NCBI GenBank assembly: GCA_016800925.1
Contig: JABCPU010000030.1
Location: 62,001 to 126,000 of the forward strand
Length of the DNA stretch: 64,000 bases
DNA from: Suillus spraguei
Lineage: Eukaryota > Basidiomycota > Agaricomycetes > Boletales > Suillaceae
Reading direction: 5' to 3'
In this document: piece by piece, positions 46,502 to 56,922 of the stretch
How the letters are laid out: each line of letters opens with the position of its first letter
How positions within the stretch are numbered: position 1 is the first letter of the stretch
Notes under the pieces: model-generated
The model's database searches: none
The model's input: the letters and a program-made list of their open reading frames with translations, nothing else
Told to the model about the DNA's origin: nothing
Position numbers and translations under genes: made by a program

Positions 46502-47824
46502 ATGAGCTCATCTACTGCAAAGGTATCTGTGAAAAAAGTAAGTCTCTTACTGTAACCTTTCTTCAAGATCTTAATTTTTGTAGCAAACGTTTCGGAAAGG
46601 CAAAAGGCCAGAGCAAGATGCTCCCGGACCCCCCCATAAACGGCGGAAGCTCGACCGATCACAGCTGACTCAGAACTCTGGATCTCCTGGCCTGATCTCT
46701 GTTCCTTCACAAGACATGTCTACTTCCGCATTTCCAAGAGGAAATTCAACTACACTTATCGATCCTGAACTCGCTGTCGACTTCACGACCCAAGAAACTA
46801 AAAATGGCGAATCTCTTGCGACATTGCGCAAGATGGTTTTCGGACGATTAGAGCATACATCTAGCCAGACAGAGTGAGTGATTTTCACCCAAGCAGGGAG
46901 TCAATATGGAATCTCATTTTGACGACTAGTCCAGGAAAATACCTCGCAATCGATTGCGAGATGGTGGGTGTGGGCATCGACGGCGAAGAGTCGTCGCTTG
47001 CGCGCGTTAGTATTGTTAATTATTGGGGCGCAGTGCAGTTGGATGAGTTCGTGAAGCAGAAGGAACGTGTTGTAGATTATCGGACCAAGTGGAGTGGAAT
47101 ACGCCCCTCGGATATGGTCAGAGGTAGGTAGGTTACTTTCTGCACGCCATTGTTAAGCTAATATCACTCCCAGCTAAGCAATTTGAGGAGGTGCAGAAAA
47201 CAGTCGCAGCTTTGACCAAGGATCGTATCATAGTGGGGCACGCCGTGCACAATGATCTCAAGGTTAGCTTTAATATCAATGTCCCTATACCTTTAGCTCA
47301 CTCATAACCTGTCATCAGGTTCTATTACTATCGCACCCGGGTCCATGCATACGAGACACGCAATACTTGGCAGCAAAACACAAGGTAACCAGTAGCAAAC
47401 GCCCTGCCCTTCGTAACCTCGTAAAACAAGAACTCGATGTTGTTATCCAGGGAGGGGAGCACTCCAGCGTAAGTCTTCTACCACCCTAGCTCCTGGCTAA
47501 ATTTTCATCATGACACTCGGACAGGTTACAGACGCTAGGGCGACGATGGCCGTGTTCCGGCTACACCGAAAAGAGTGGGAAAAGGGATTCAGACCGTTGC
47601 CGGCACCTGGTGCTGGTGCATCAAATAAACGGAAACGTGTCGAAAGTAGTGAACCAGCTGCGCCTACCCCACCAGGTAGAGGGAGGAAGGGTGTGAGTTC
47701 TGGACTTTCTACAATAGTGAAACGGACACCGCAGACGAAATCGACAACTGCAGTCAAGACTGCTAGCAATAATTGGTGGACCACCCTCAATGGCATCGCA
47801 GGGAAGGGTTCCATGAAGCTGTAG
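46502..47824 (+). CDS. REX4: RNA exonuclease 4 (REX4/REXO4), DEDDh 3'-5' exonuclease
   Basis: Six exons (46,502-46,537; 46,584-46,873; 46,930-47,123; 47,174-47,262; 47,319-47,468; 47,525-47,824) total 1,059 nt, 352 codons plus stop. The N-terminus is basic ('[18 protein letters not shown]'), a likely nuclear or nucleolar signal. The exonuclease domain shows Exo I '[12 protein letters not shown]', the block '[12 protein letters not shown]', Exo II '[11 protein letters not shown]' and Exo III '[17 protein letters not shown]', with the catalytic D-E, D, D and H all kept. The C-terminus is basic and Ser/Thr-rich. In yeast, Rex4 acts in pre-rRNA processing. Length and motifs fit a functional orthologue. 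Confidence 0.9.
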
Positions 47825-48866
47825 CCTACATTATCATATTTTGTCTTATTATTCACCACACTGATTTCCCACTATCGAATATCGGTGGCTCGCTGCTTGA
47901 CATTGACGGGCAATTTATTAGACAATACTGGGTGCAGCGCCAGCTGCGCCCTGTACTTGCCTCTCGAGGTTGTGAGGTGAACGAAAAAAGAGCGCCAAAG
48001 CTAACTGGTTCTGTCTTTCCTTGGTCTCCGAAGCTTGTAATGTCAGCGATGACACTGACATCAATATTTTATTCGAACAACTCAGCTGGTCGAGTATGAT
48101 CGAGCATTAACATTCATGACGTTCTCCGCAAGACAGATTCCACTTGATCGGTCTAGACTCTAGACTCCTGCCAAAACCTCGTCTGATTCGTGTTTATGAA
48201 AGCTCCCTCACTTCTCTCTGGTAGTCTTACCACTTCATCGACTCATCTCTGCTCCAACATTATTATCCTCAAATCTTCCATGGATAGTTAGAGTCTACCC
48301 CAAGACCACGGGCAACTGCCAATTTACTCAAAATTGGTCTGGATAATCTTTTGTAGTCTCCAAAAAAAATTGTCCACAACATGTTCATTGTGCGGAAGTA
48401 CAGGTGAACATGACGGAGATGATGAAGATAGTCGCTTGTGTAACAACAGAAGAATCCGCTTGAGTAGCTAAAACTTCTCTGTTTGTAACAACAAGCAAAG
48501 GAGAGGATAGATTCTCTGCAAAAGCTCATTCAGATGCATACACGTACCAAATTCTGACTATGACCAACAGAAAGCTGCGCAAGATCTTTCTCCAAAGAAG
48601 ATCAGTGCACTATGGGTCGTGCGAACAAAGTTTTGCACTAGGTCGATATAAAGTCTTTTTGAGCAGGCACCTTTGACAAAACCCACTACTAGAGTTATGT
48701 AAAACAGGAACCATGCGATAACGCGGTACTAGAGTCGTTCAACCTGCTTTTACTAGGCAGAACGGTGAAGATTACTCCGACATTGCCTGCCACAACCGCT
48801 GGTATCTGAGCGAAAGCTACTCAATCTTTCAGCGGCACATTAAAAGAATTCGAGCGAGCCTGAGGA
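47825..48866. other. Intergenic, no gene seen
   Basis: Both strands lack convincing exons. A minus frame at 48,269-48,529 contains 'LSKLAVARGLGVDS', loosely like a SAP helix, but nothing around it supports a gene. Confidence 0.4.
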
Positions 48867-50126
48867 ATGTCAGATCGCCCACTGCTTGCCAACGCAGGCA
48901 ACTACAGTCCGTGCTACGGTGCCTCTGAGTCTGGCAACAGCAATGGTGCTCCCATACTCCACAGTGATGAGCAGAGCAGAGCAATCACAGAGAAGAAGCT
49001 TCTCCGTAAGCTGGACCTTCGAGTAGTCTTCTTGGTTCTGATTTTCATTGTGAATTATGTGAGTTGGTGTACCTGATGTTCCCATCATTGCCTAAATTTC
49101 CTGCATAGATGGACCGTACTAATGCAGCGTACGTGACCCGGTTTCGAAATCACTTGGAGTAGCGTAACTCAACTGCCCGTTCGCAAGTGCAGCAAGTTGC
49201 ATGGTTTCGGGGAGGACCTTGACATGAAGGGCAATCAGTTCAATACGCTCATTAGCATCCTCTATGTGGCGAAACGACGGATGGAGGAGGACGCTGCAGC
49301 CGGAACTGAGGACCAAAGCAAGACTGTGGAGGGCCTTTCTGGTCTTTCCGAGGCTCTTATGGATTGGAGAGTATGGTGGTTTGGAGTTACCCTTAGTTTC
49401 GTGTCCGCTTCTTTATCATTTGAGAATTTTTTCCCGACACTATCTGCTACAATGAGTTACAACGCCACTATCAGCCTGTTGCTTTGCGCACCTCCATGAA
49501 TTTTTGGGACTGCGACCTCATTTTTGTGGCCAGGTTAGTCTCTGCTTGACAGGCTTGAAAGTCAAACTAATGATAGATAAGGCACTCCGATGTAACTGGC
49601 GATCGCTTCTGGCATATCGCTGGTCCGTTACTTGTCGGCGTCGTCGGATTTATGACTGCTATGTCTACCATGAATACGGCCGTTCGATATCTGTCACTGT
49701 ACGAACCTTCTAATCCTTGTTCTACAGTTTTACGGGCTAATGAACTTCAAGATTCCTTATGACTCAGTCCTCAGTTGCCTATGTCATCTTTTTGACTTGG
49801 GTATTGAATACCTTTTCCCAATCTCGGTCGAAACGCGCTGCAGCCATCGCACTGATCAACTCGATGTCAGCATTTAGTAATATCGGTGTACCATGAGTTT
49901 AGGGCGATCCCGTACTCTATGCTCTCACTCACGCCATCGCAGGTACTTCTGGTCGCCCAGTTGGGGACCCTCATACGTGAATTCATATCTCATTTGCATG
50001 TTGACAAGCACCGTATCTATTGCAATGTGCTGGGCGTTGAGGAGGCATCTTTCTTGGTGCAATGAAGCTGCTGAAGCTGAAGAGCACGCTTTAGGGTTGC
50101 CCAAAGGGTTTGGATATCTCCTATAG
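48867..50126 (+). pseudogene. MFS transporter pseudogene (anion:cation symporter type)
   Basis: The start (48,867) and end ('YFWSPSWGPSYVNSYLICM' to 'GLPKGFGYLL' at 50,126) match Dal5/Tna1-like transporters of the ACS branch, usually about 500 residues. After 'KKLLRKLDLRVVFLVLIFIV', 'MDRTNAA' and 'FNTLISILYV' the frame jumps straight to the cytoplasmic loop 'AKRRMEEDAAAGTEDQSK'. Roughly transmembrane segments 2-6 are missing, in frame (inference from the family). A TGA at 49,497-49,499 replaces the Trp expected after 'LLLCAPP'. Downstream parts remain readable ('HSDVTGDRFWHIAGPLLVG', 'SQSRSKRAAAIALINSMSAF') but need further frame changes near 49,700-49,790. Not functional as a transporter. 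Confidence 0.75.
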
Positions 50127-50585
50127 TATTTGACTAAGGCTGCTGGTCACGAGTCACTGTACTTCCAATGGGGCCAATGAAATTGGATCCATCACGCCTC
50201 CAGTGCTTGTAGATAGATATTCGCGGTGATTGTGCGAGCACAGCCATGCGGAGCTCAGACTTGTGGTAGAGAGGATGTGACAAAAACGGGATGGTCACTT
50301 ACACCAACTGAACACCGCATGCTGAGCATTGCAGTCTAAACCACCTTGCCTGATTAATACACGATAGGCAGACCCTTGTTGAATTCCAAACGGCAATGAA
50401 ATGACGCCCGGCGTTTGATGGCAAGAAATTCCATTCTATTTGTGTCTATGGGAAGCCATCCAGAAACTCTAACAATAAATATACGCATCTACAGTGCACA
50501 CAACTGCCTACGGATTATCCTTCGGCTAGTTGCTTCTACTAGCAATTACTAAGGTATCTATCGCAGAAGATACTGCAGACCGAAG
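50127..50585. other. Spacer between convergent MFS pseudogene and prenyltransferase gene
   Basis: No exon or repeat was recognised in this 460-bp stretch. Confidence 0.4.
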
Positions 50586-51678
50586 CTAAATATGCTTCGT
50601 CAATAAATACCAGATAATGAACAGGGACTGCGAATGAGAGCTAAACAAAAACGCCTTTTTTGGCGAATGTTTGCCGAGCATCCACACCAGAGCTGTGGCG
50701 AATAGACAGCTTCCCATAATGTATGGATTTTCGATGAAGGCCAGCATAACCAACATATGACAAGCCGTCAATATGACCTTGGTTTTGAGTATGGAACCAA
50801 GAAGGACAGGAATAGTGGGGACGCCGGCCTTTGTATCGTCCTCGAAATCACGTACATCAGTCATGATCTATAGGTATGGTCAGGGTCAAATCATGTGATC
50901 GTATACTATCTACTTACTGCGTGGCATGTCCGGTTGACGGTCGACCAGACGACTAGCTGAACAACGCTCCACGGAAACGGCAGTGTGTCAGTCAAATTGC
51001 CCGATCCTGACAACGCGGAGAGAACTATAGCGAAGATACCACATCTGAAGAGTATTAGTTTACGCGTGCATCGTTCAAGGCAAATAAGCAGACGTACCCT
51101 CGAATAATGCCATTAAAAATGGCTTTCATGCCAGGGATGCGTTTGATGACAAGGACAGGCGCAGATGTAGAAGACTGGTGTCTGTCTCTGCCAAACATCC
51201 CGATGAGACGCCTCGAGATCAGCTCAAACATTTTGAATCTGATCGGGGTGGTCCAAAGTAAAGCAGGAGCGACGACCGCTGTTGTGGTGAAGAGCGTTGA
51301 AATTGGACACTGAAATAGTGCCAATGCAAGGAGCCCAGCGCATGCGGTGAGGAAGACTCGGGAATATATAAACCAAGAGGCGAGGCGTGGGTCGTTGGCG
51401 TTATTGCAGTCCGACGCAAATTCTTCCTCTTTATCCTTAAGATGGTCAGCACCCATTGCAAGGAGATCTGACGTGACACAGATGGTTATCTGCGAAGGCA
51501 ATTGCATGAGCGATATCACCAAGTATTAAATTGATGAGCGTACAGGTTTCCAGTCTATACTTCCGTTGGCGGACATCACATAAGATATCAGGACTGACAG
51601 AGCCAAGCTGTTCATCGATATCACGATGGGTCGCAAGAAGAGCTCATCTGCAAGCTTCGAGATTGTGAGGATTGACAT
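50586..51678 (-). CDS. UbiA-type membrane prenyltransferase
   Basis: Exons: 51,678-51,544 (45 codons from MSILTISKLA), 51,489-51,098, then 'CGIFAIVLSALSGSGNLTD' to 'STVNRTCHA', then 50,876 to the stop at 50,586. Several membrane helices are evident. Two Asp-rich motifs fit the UbiA fold: 'SDLLAMGADHLKDKEEE' after the first helices and 'IMTDVRDFEDDTKAGVPTIP' in the second half. These bind Mg-diphosphate of the prenyl donor in UbiA enzymes. The first motif departs from the usual NDxxDxxxD, so the enzyme may belong to a specialised fungal branch (terpenoid or meroterpenoid). About 290 residues is normal for the family. No terpene synthase or P450 is seen next to it. Confidence 0.7.
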
Positions 51679-51802
51679 ATTGGTTGAGACTGAATAGTAA
51701 GTAAATGCTACTCTCCCACTTTTTATACTGGTACAACTGCATTCCGTCACTGGCACGGATAAATCTAAGTCATCTCATCTGTAAAAAATTAGAATCTACG
51801 TT
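51679..51802. promoter_or_regulatory. Upstream region of the prenyltransferase gene
   Basis: This short interval lies between the ATG at 51,678 and the start of the duplicated block. It probably holds the promoter; no specific box is called. Confidence 0.3.
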
Positions 51803-52423
51803 CAAACCTGTGTGTTTTCCAGTACTCACGCCTCCCGGTTTTGCCTTGTCTACGGGGCAGCTTAGGCTTTCGATATCTGCCACGGACCAGGTCAAAGGAA
51901 AGGCTGTGCGAGAAACCGCTCAAAAATTTCTACAGTAGACAGATGGTAACCTATAACAGCCGGTCAATGGGACTACGCGAAGGCAGTGTCGATAGACAAA
52001 TCCCAGGTACTCGTGTACTGTGCAGCACTCACATTCGAACATCGTTGTATTTGGATTACTGTCATGTAAAGTTGCGTTGAACGTTCCGGTTGCCTGTCGA
52101 CTATCTTTTCGCTTCCTGTGTGAGGGGGATCTGGCTAACACTCCGTCGATGTCGTAGATTTGTCTTTGGGAAATGGATTGTTGCACCTGAAGTATAACGT
52201 ACACCATGGTGTCATTATTTTTAGCAGATCTTAGGTCATTATGTAATTGCTCGAAAATCAACAAGGAGAGTTTGGCAATCATAACTAGGTCTGCTTGTGG
52301 TGCAATGACTTCTCTGTCATCGAGCCGGTTCGCCTATGTCACTGGGTTCCGAATGCGCTTTTCTAGCTGGGCGGGGTAAGGCGGTATATGTGCGACTTAC
52401 TGGCGCTATGATAAGGATATGGT
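51803..52423 (+). repeat. Duplicated block X, copy 1
   Basis: From 'aaacctgtgt' to 'atgataaggat' this matches 53,323-53,955 in direct orientation, with an insertion of about 20 bp near 53,722 and scattered substitutions. No coding frame is conserved between the copies, so the block looks non-coding. Confidence 0.85.
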
Positions 52424-52486
52424 ATATCGGTATATGAAAGCTATTCTTTCGGCACTTGCCGCAACCTGTGATACTAGACTCTGGCG

Positions 52487-52840
52487 CTGTTCAGAACGTT
52501 CAACGAGCGTCCGTTCAGCGCTCACTTGAAGGTCGCCTACCCAAGGCTATAGCTACAGCAAGACTCCTTCTGTCGGACAAAGTTATTTTGGGGCATGCCT
52601 TGTGCTGATGTAGATACTCAAGTATTGATTGAAGCGCGGTCCCGAAAATCTTGCAAGCAGGGCTCAATTAATACTTGCAGGTCCGCTTCTAAATTATACT
52701 GACAATGCGTCACATTAAAAAGTTCACTCCTCGACAGGGCGCAAGACATTTGCACATATTTAGTGAGAGGTACCACTTACTTAGTAAGTACTTCCTCCAG
52801 GTACTTACATCATGATGGTGCTATGTTAATGGTACGTGCG
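52487..52840 (+). repeat. Duplicated block Y, copy 1
   Basis: This matches about 54,015-54,314 in the opposite orientation. Good landmarks are 'cttgcaagcagggctcaatt' and 'gttcaacgagcgtccgttca'. Confidence 0.85.
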
Positions 52841-53322
52841 ACTCGGAATGTTGGGGGACTGGAAGAACGGCGGCGGCAAGGAACAGAGGACCCCATAACT
52901 GAAATATTCAGGAGAATCGAATGGCCAGTCCGGTTACTGACAGGAAAGGGCAGGGATGGGAATGAGAAACAGTGGGCGCAAACTCGATAGTTGCTGTCCG
53001 TGGCACTCCAGTCGATGTAGCCTACACTACAGCAACTTGACTCGCTTCAGGCACGCAATTTGAGAGTTCCTCCTGAATCGGAAAGACGGTGTGCGTGCCC
53101 ACAAATAGATGTGAGACTCACTGATACCAAAAAGTAGTGTTGTAGATACTTACGCTTACGAGGTGTCTCTTTTCAAATCAGGCCCCGCATTGATAGTTTC
53201 TACATGTGGGTTCTTGATCTCGACATTATTTTCTAACTCAAGCTCTTCTGGACTTTGGGTCATTTCACTAGCGAACGCAAGTTGACGAGGAGAGGGTCCT
53301 TGCCCTTGTTCATCTACTTGCA
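52841..53322. other. Spacer between the duplicated blocks, no gene seen
   Basis: This contains a short open frame continuing from 52,763 to 52,990 without motif. Nothing else was recognised. Confidence 0.35.
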
Positions 53323-53955
53323 GGTTTGAACCTGTGTTTTTTTCCAGTACTCACGCCTCCGACTTTGCCTTGTCTGGGGCAGCTTAGGCTTTCGACATCT
53401 GCCATGGGCCAAGCCAAAGGCTGTGCGAGAAGCCGCTCAAAGTGTTCTACAGTACATAGACGGTAACAGCTGGTCAATTGGAATACGCGAAGGTAGTATC
53501 GATAGACAAGTCTCAGGTATTCATATACTGTGCAGCACTCACATTTGAACATTTTGGTTTGCATTTGAATTCCTATCATGCAAAGTTGCGTTGAACGTTC
53601 CGGTTGCCTGTCGACTATCTTTTCGCTTCCTGTGTGAGGGGAATCCGGCTAACACTCCGTCGATGTCGTAGATTTATTTTTGGGAGATGGATTATTACAC
53701 CTGAAGTATAAAGTACACCATATCTTTCAGGCAACTGCCAACAGTGTGTCATTATTTTTAGCAGATCATATGTAATGTAGCCAAGGTCTTGCTCAAAAAT
53801 CAACAAGAAGATTTTGGTAATCATAACTATCTGATCGTGGTACAATGACTTCTCTGTCATGAGCCGGTTCGCCTATGTGGGTTCCAAATGCGCATTTTCT
53901 AGGCGGGGTAAGGCGGTATATGTGCGACTCACTGGCGCTATGATAAGGATGTGGT
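53323..53955 (+). repeat. Duplicated block X, copy 2
   Basis: Direct copy of 51,803-52,423; see that entry. It is followed almost at once by the inverted copy of block Y. Confidence 0.85.
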
Positions 53956-54014
53956 AGGCCAGGCCACTGCATTCACTAACGCAGGGGGCAACATGGTGCT
54001 GGCGAATGTTTGCG

Positions 54015-54314
54015 AGAACATTATGATGCAGTTTGAGCGCCTGGGAGGAAGTACTTACCAGACGAGTGGCGCGACTCAAATGTGTTGCGTCTTATCGAGG
54101 AGTGAATGTTGTAACTTTTTTATGCAACGCACTGCCAGTGTAAGCCTTTAATTGACCGAAGCGCTTTGGAAGCCGACCTGCAAGTATTAATTGAGCCCTG
54201 CTTGCAAGATTTTCGGGTCCGCGCCCAACAAAAGCTGTCTTGCTGTACCTATAGCCCTTGGTAGGCAATCTTCAAGTGAGCGCTGAGCGGACACTCGTTG
54301 AACGTTCTGAAAAC
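54015..54314 (-). repeat. Duplicated block Y, copy 2, inverted
   Basis: This is the reverse complement of about 52,487-52,820. It ends with 'cgttgaacgttctgaa', which corresponds to the left end of copy 1. Confidence 0.85.
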
Positions 54315-55210
54315 CGGACTAATTCAAAAATTTCAATCTCATCATTTTCGTCGCACTAGAAACTTCTTCAAGATCAGCATTGCAACTACGGGGAAATTTG
54401 ATCATATCAATGAACTTCCGAGTCAGTGTGTTAATTCTCATGATCACCGTAGCTTCACCAGGTAAATCATGAATTCTCAGCTAGGATGTCCTTGGCTGTG
54501 CAAACGGGCAGACTTATCACCATCGCACCAACACCACGTTCCAATTCTGTTCTTGGCATCCTTATGACACGAAAGTCCGATGACCGAGGAGCAACCAAGA
54601 AGGTGCGTGCGTATGTTGAAGTTCTTGGATTTCTCGCGGCGTTCAAGTATTTGGCCTATGCAACTGCTTCATGACCAACATCTACGTTGAGCGCCTAGAT
54701 TGAGTTCATCTGTCTTCATGTGAAAATGCTTACTTCGAGCAGTGGCAATATGTAGTATCGAACCGGTCATAGTCCCGACAAAAGTTAAAACCATACCTCG
54801 CGTCTATCAAGGATATCGCACCAGAATGCTGACGATCCTAGCCCCACTGCCTTCATCGGTGGAAAGAGTGGGAACTACGGACAGGATTTTGGCCACCAAG
54901 GTCAATGCCTGGTGCCTGGTGTCGACTTTACTGGCAGAGGCAAAGTCTCGAAGGTGCTGACATTGAAGGCAACCCATTAATTTTCAGTATTATTACCAGA
55001 GAACATTTTAGGCATGCTTCTATCTATGATCAATGATAGTTTCTTGTGCGCGAGCGAGAATGGGAGAAAAGAACTTCGGTCCTAGACGGCCAGCCTAGGA
55101 TTAAGTAGTAAATGTGGAAGGCCAAATTAGGAACCCTAATTTTTTTGATTTCCCATTCTCCATCCCTGTTGCCTAATAGTAATAATACTAAGTTATCCTA
55201 CGACAAGGCA
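54315..55210. other. Unassigned stretch, possible gene remnant
   Basis: Open frames at 54,486-54,674 ('GILMTRKSDDRGATKK') and 54,742-54,960 are short and interrupted. They may be remains of a coding region that I cannot identify. The right end is the promoter of the G-patch gene. Confidence 0.35.
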
Positions 55211-56757
55211 ATGGGACTGGCCGGCAGAAAGGAAAAACAACGCATTCCAAATGACCCACGAAACTTATCCTGGGCAGATGGCAAGTCACCACTTTACTTC
55301 CGAACATCATCTCACCTCTCTATAGATGCAGCTCGCTTCGGCCAGTCTTACATGTCCAAGCTTGGCTGGGATCCCTCAAAAGGTCTAGGCGCCTCAGGTG
55401 ATGGCATGAAATCGCATCTCAAGGTCTCCCAAAAGCTTGATATGCTTGGGATTGGCGCCGCTCATCAGAAAGACCCGCATGGTATCGCGTGGAAACAGAA
55501 TAAGGATTTCGAGGCTTTACTGCAGAGGCTTAATGCGCAGGATGGTCAAGATTCTTCTAAGCATGTGCTAGGAGAATTTGTTCGGCCTGAGCACAGTGCA
55601 GCTGATACACACCCCGAGGAGACAAGGAACCCAACCAATCAAAGAAAGAGAAGAAGCGTAAACGAAAGGAAGGGGAACATGCTGAGGGCAGAAAAGACAA
55701 GAAGAAACGGAAGAAAGACAAGTACCAGGGTGAAGATGTCGAAGATTCAGCTGCAGCGGATTCATCAAAACCCGCTCCTCTGCATATCGACCCTCCTGCC
55801 CCTTCTGACGCCGTATCATCCAATCTTCAAACAAGGCCAAAAGGACGCCCTATGGCGTGCGTCTATTTCTGATAACTACATCTTCTGACGCTGACTACCT
55901 CTCCCAGCCACCGTGCTCGTATGCAAGCTGCTAAACGCCTTGCTAACAAATCAGCAGCTGCCATCTCTGAAATTCTGGGAATCGCACCGACTCCTTCATC
56001 GGTTTCCTGTACAACCCCCTCCGGTTCTCTGACCCCAATCACGCCCGCAGATAGCGAACTCCCCCTGGAGAAGCTCACAACATCGACAAAGAGCGTCGCA
56101 GACTATTTTAAGGAAAAACTTGGCGCAAAATCTGGCTCCAATACCCCATATACGAATGACGATGACAGCACTTCTCGAGGAGGGATTGGCTCTAGCGCCC
56201 CTTCACGAGACGACGTAGATCAACCCCGAATTGGACTTGGTGCAAGTCGCAGCTTTGGACAAGGTGGCTCTTCGAATGTGTTCGCTCAGTTCTTCAATTC
56301 GTCTTCCTCATCACATGCAACTGTTGTTCGAATGGCATCTTCCGCTATACAAGCTATAATTCAACCTCCCGAACCAACAACGACATCTTCCATAGATAAT
56401 TCCAGGGATCAAGACATGACCGAGAAACAGCAACGCAAAACGCGGAGAAAAGAAGAAAGGAAAAAGCGGGACGCAGAAGTTGTTGATGGGGCAGGAGTCG
56501 AGATGCTTGACAACGATGCTAAGGCGGAAAAGAAGGAACGGAAAGAGGAACGGAAAGCGAAAGGTGCGGAACCATACAATCTTGCTCCGTTGGCTGTTGC
56601 GGAAGAATCCGAAGAAAGCTTAGAGTCTGAGAAGAAGAGGCGGAAAGATGACAAGAAAAAGAAAGTACAGTTTGAAGTGCAAGCAACCGCAGAGGAAGAT
56701 AAAAAGCGGTCCAAAAAGTCTAAAAAGCGCACAGAGCCGGTCACCGACAATTCATGA
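55211..56757 (+). CDS. PINX1/GNO1-like G-patch protein
   Basis: ATG 55,211 gives the family start 'MGLAGRKEKQRIPNDPRNLS'. A 45-bp intron with GC donor (55,281-55,325, gcaagt...tatag) then joins 'WAD' to 'DAARFGQSYMSKLGWDPSKG', the G-patch, followed by 'KVSQKLDMLGIGAAHQKDP' and 'WKQNKDFEALLQRLNA'. These blocks define PINX1/Gno1, a nucleolar cofactor of the Prp43 helicase in ribosome assembly; animal PINX1 also inhibits telomerase. A Lys-rich region follows in a different frame ('KKEKKRKRKEGEHAEGRKDK'). The change happens between about 55,600 and 55,625 without a clean intron, so a small indel or an unusual intron is present. A gtgcgt...ccag intron (55,857-55,911) leads to 'HRARMQAAKRLANKSAAA'. 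The C-terminus is Lys/Glu-rich. Confidence 0.85.
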
Positions 56758-56922
56758 ACTCTCGATAGTCGCTATTATACCGTCTAGATCTCATACCATT
56801 ACTATCGACCAGTATTACATTAAAAAAATTATGTATACATGAAGGAACACAGAAAGTAAGGTCCACTGTCCGCTATCAATGAAAGTCAAGGTCCGAGGTC
56901 CATCCGCTGCGTAACTCTATAG

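Noticed and set aside
48269..48529. SAP-like helix in a minus-strand frame
   Set aside because: One short resemblance, no neighbouring exons or upstream start supported.
53951..54151. Open frame 'VGQATAFTNAGGNMVLANV' that looked protein-like
   Set aside because: It crosses the border of duplicated blocks X and Y, and the equivalent frame is absent in the other copy.
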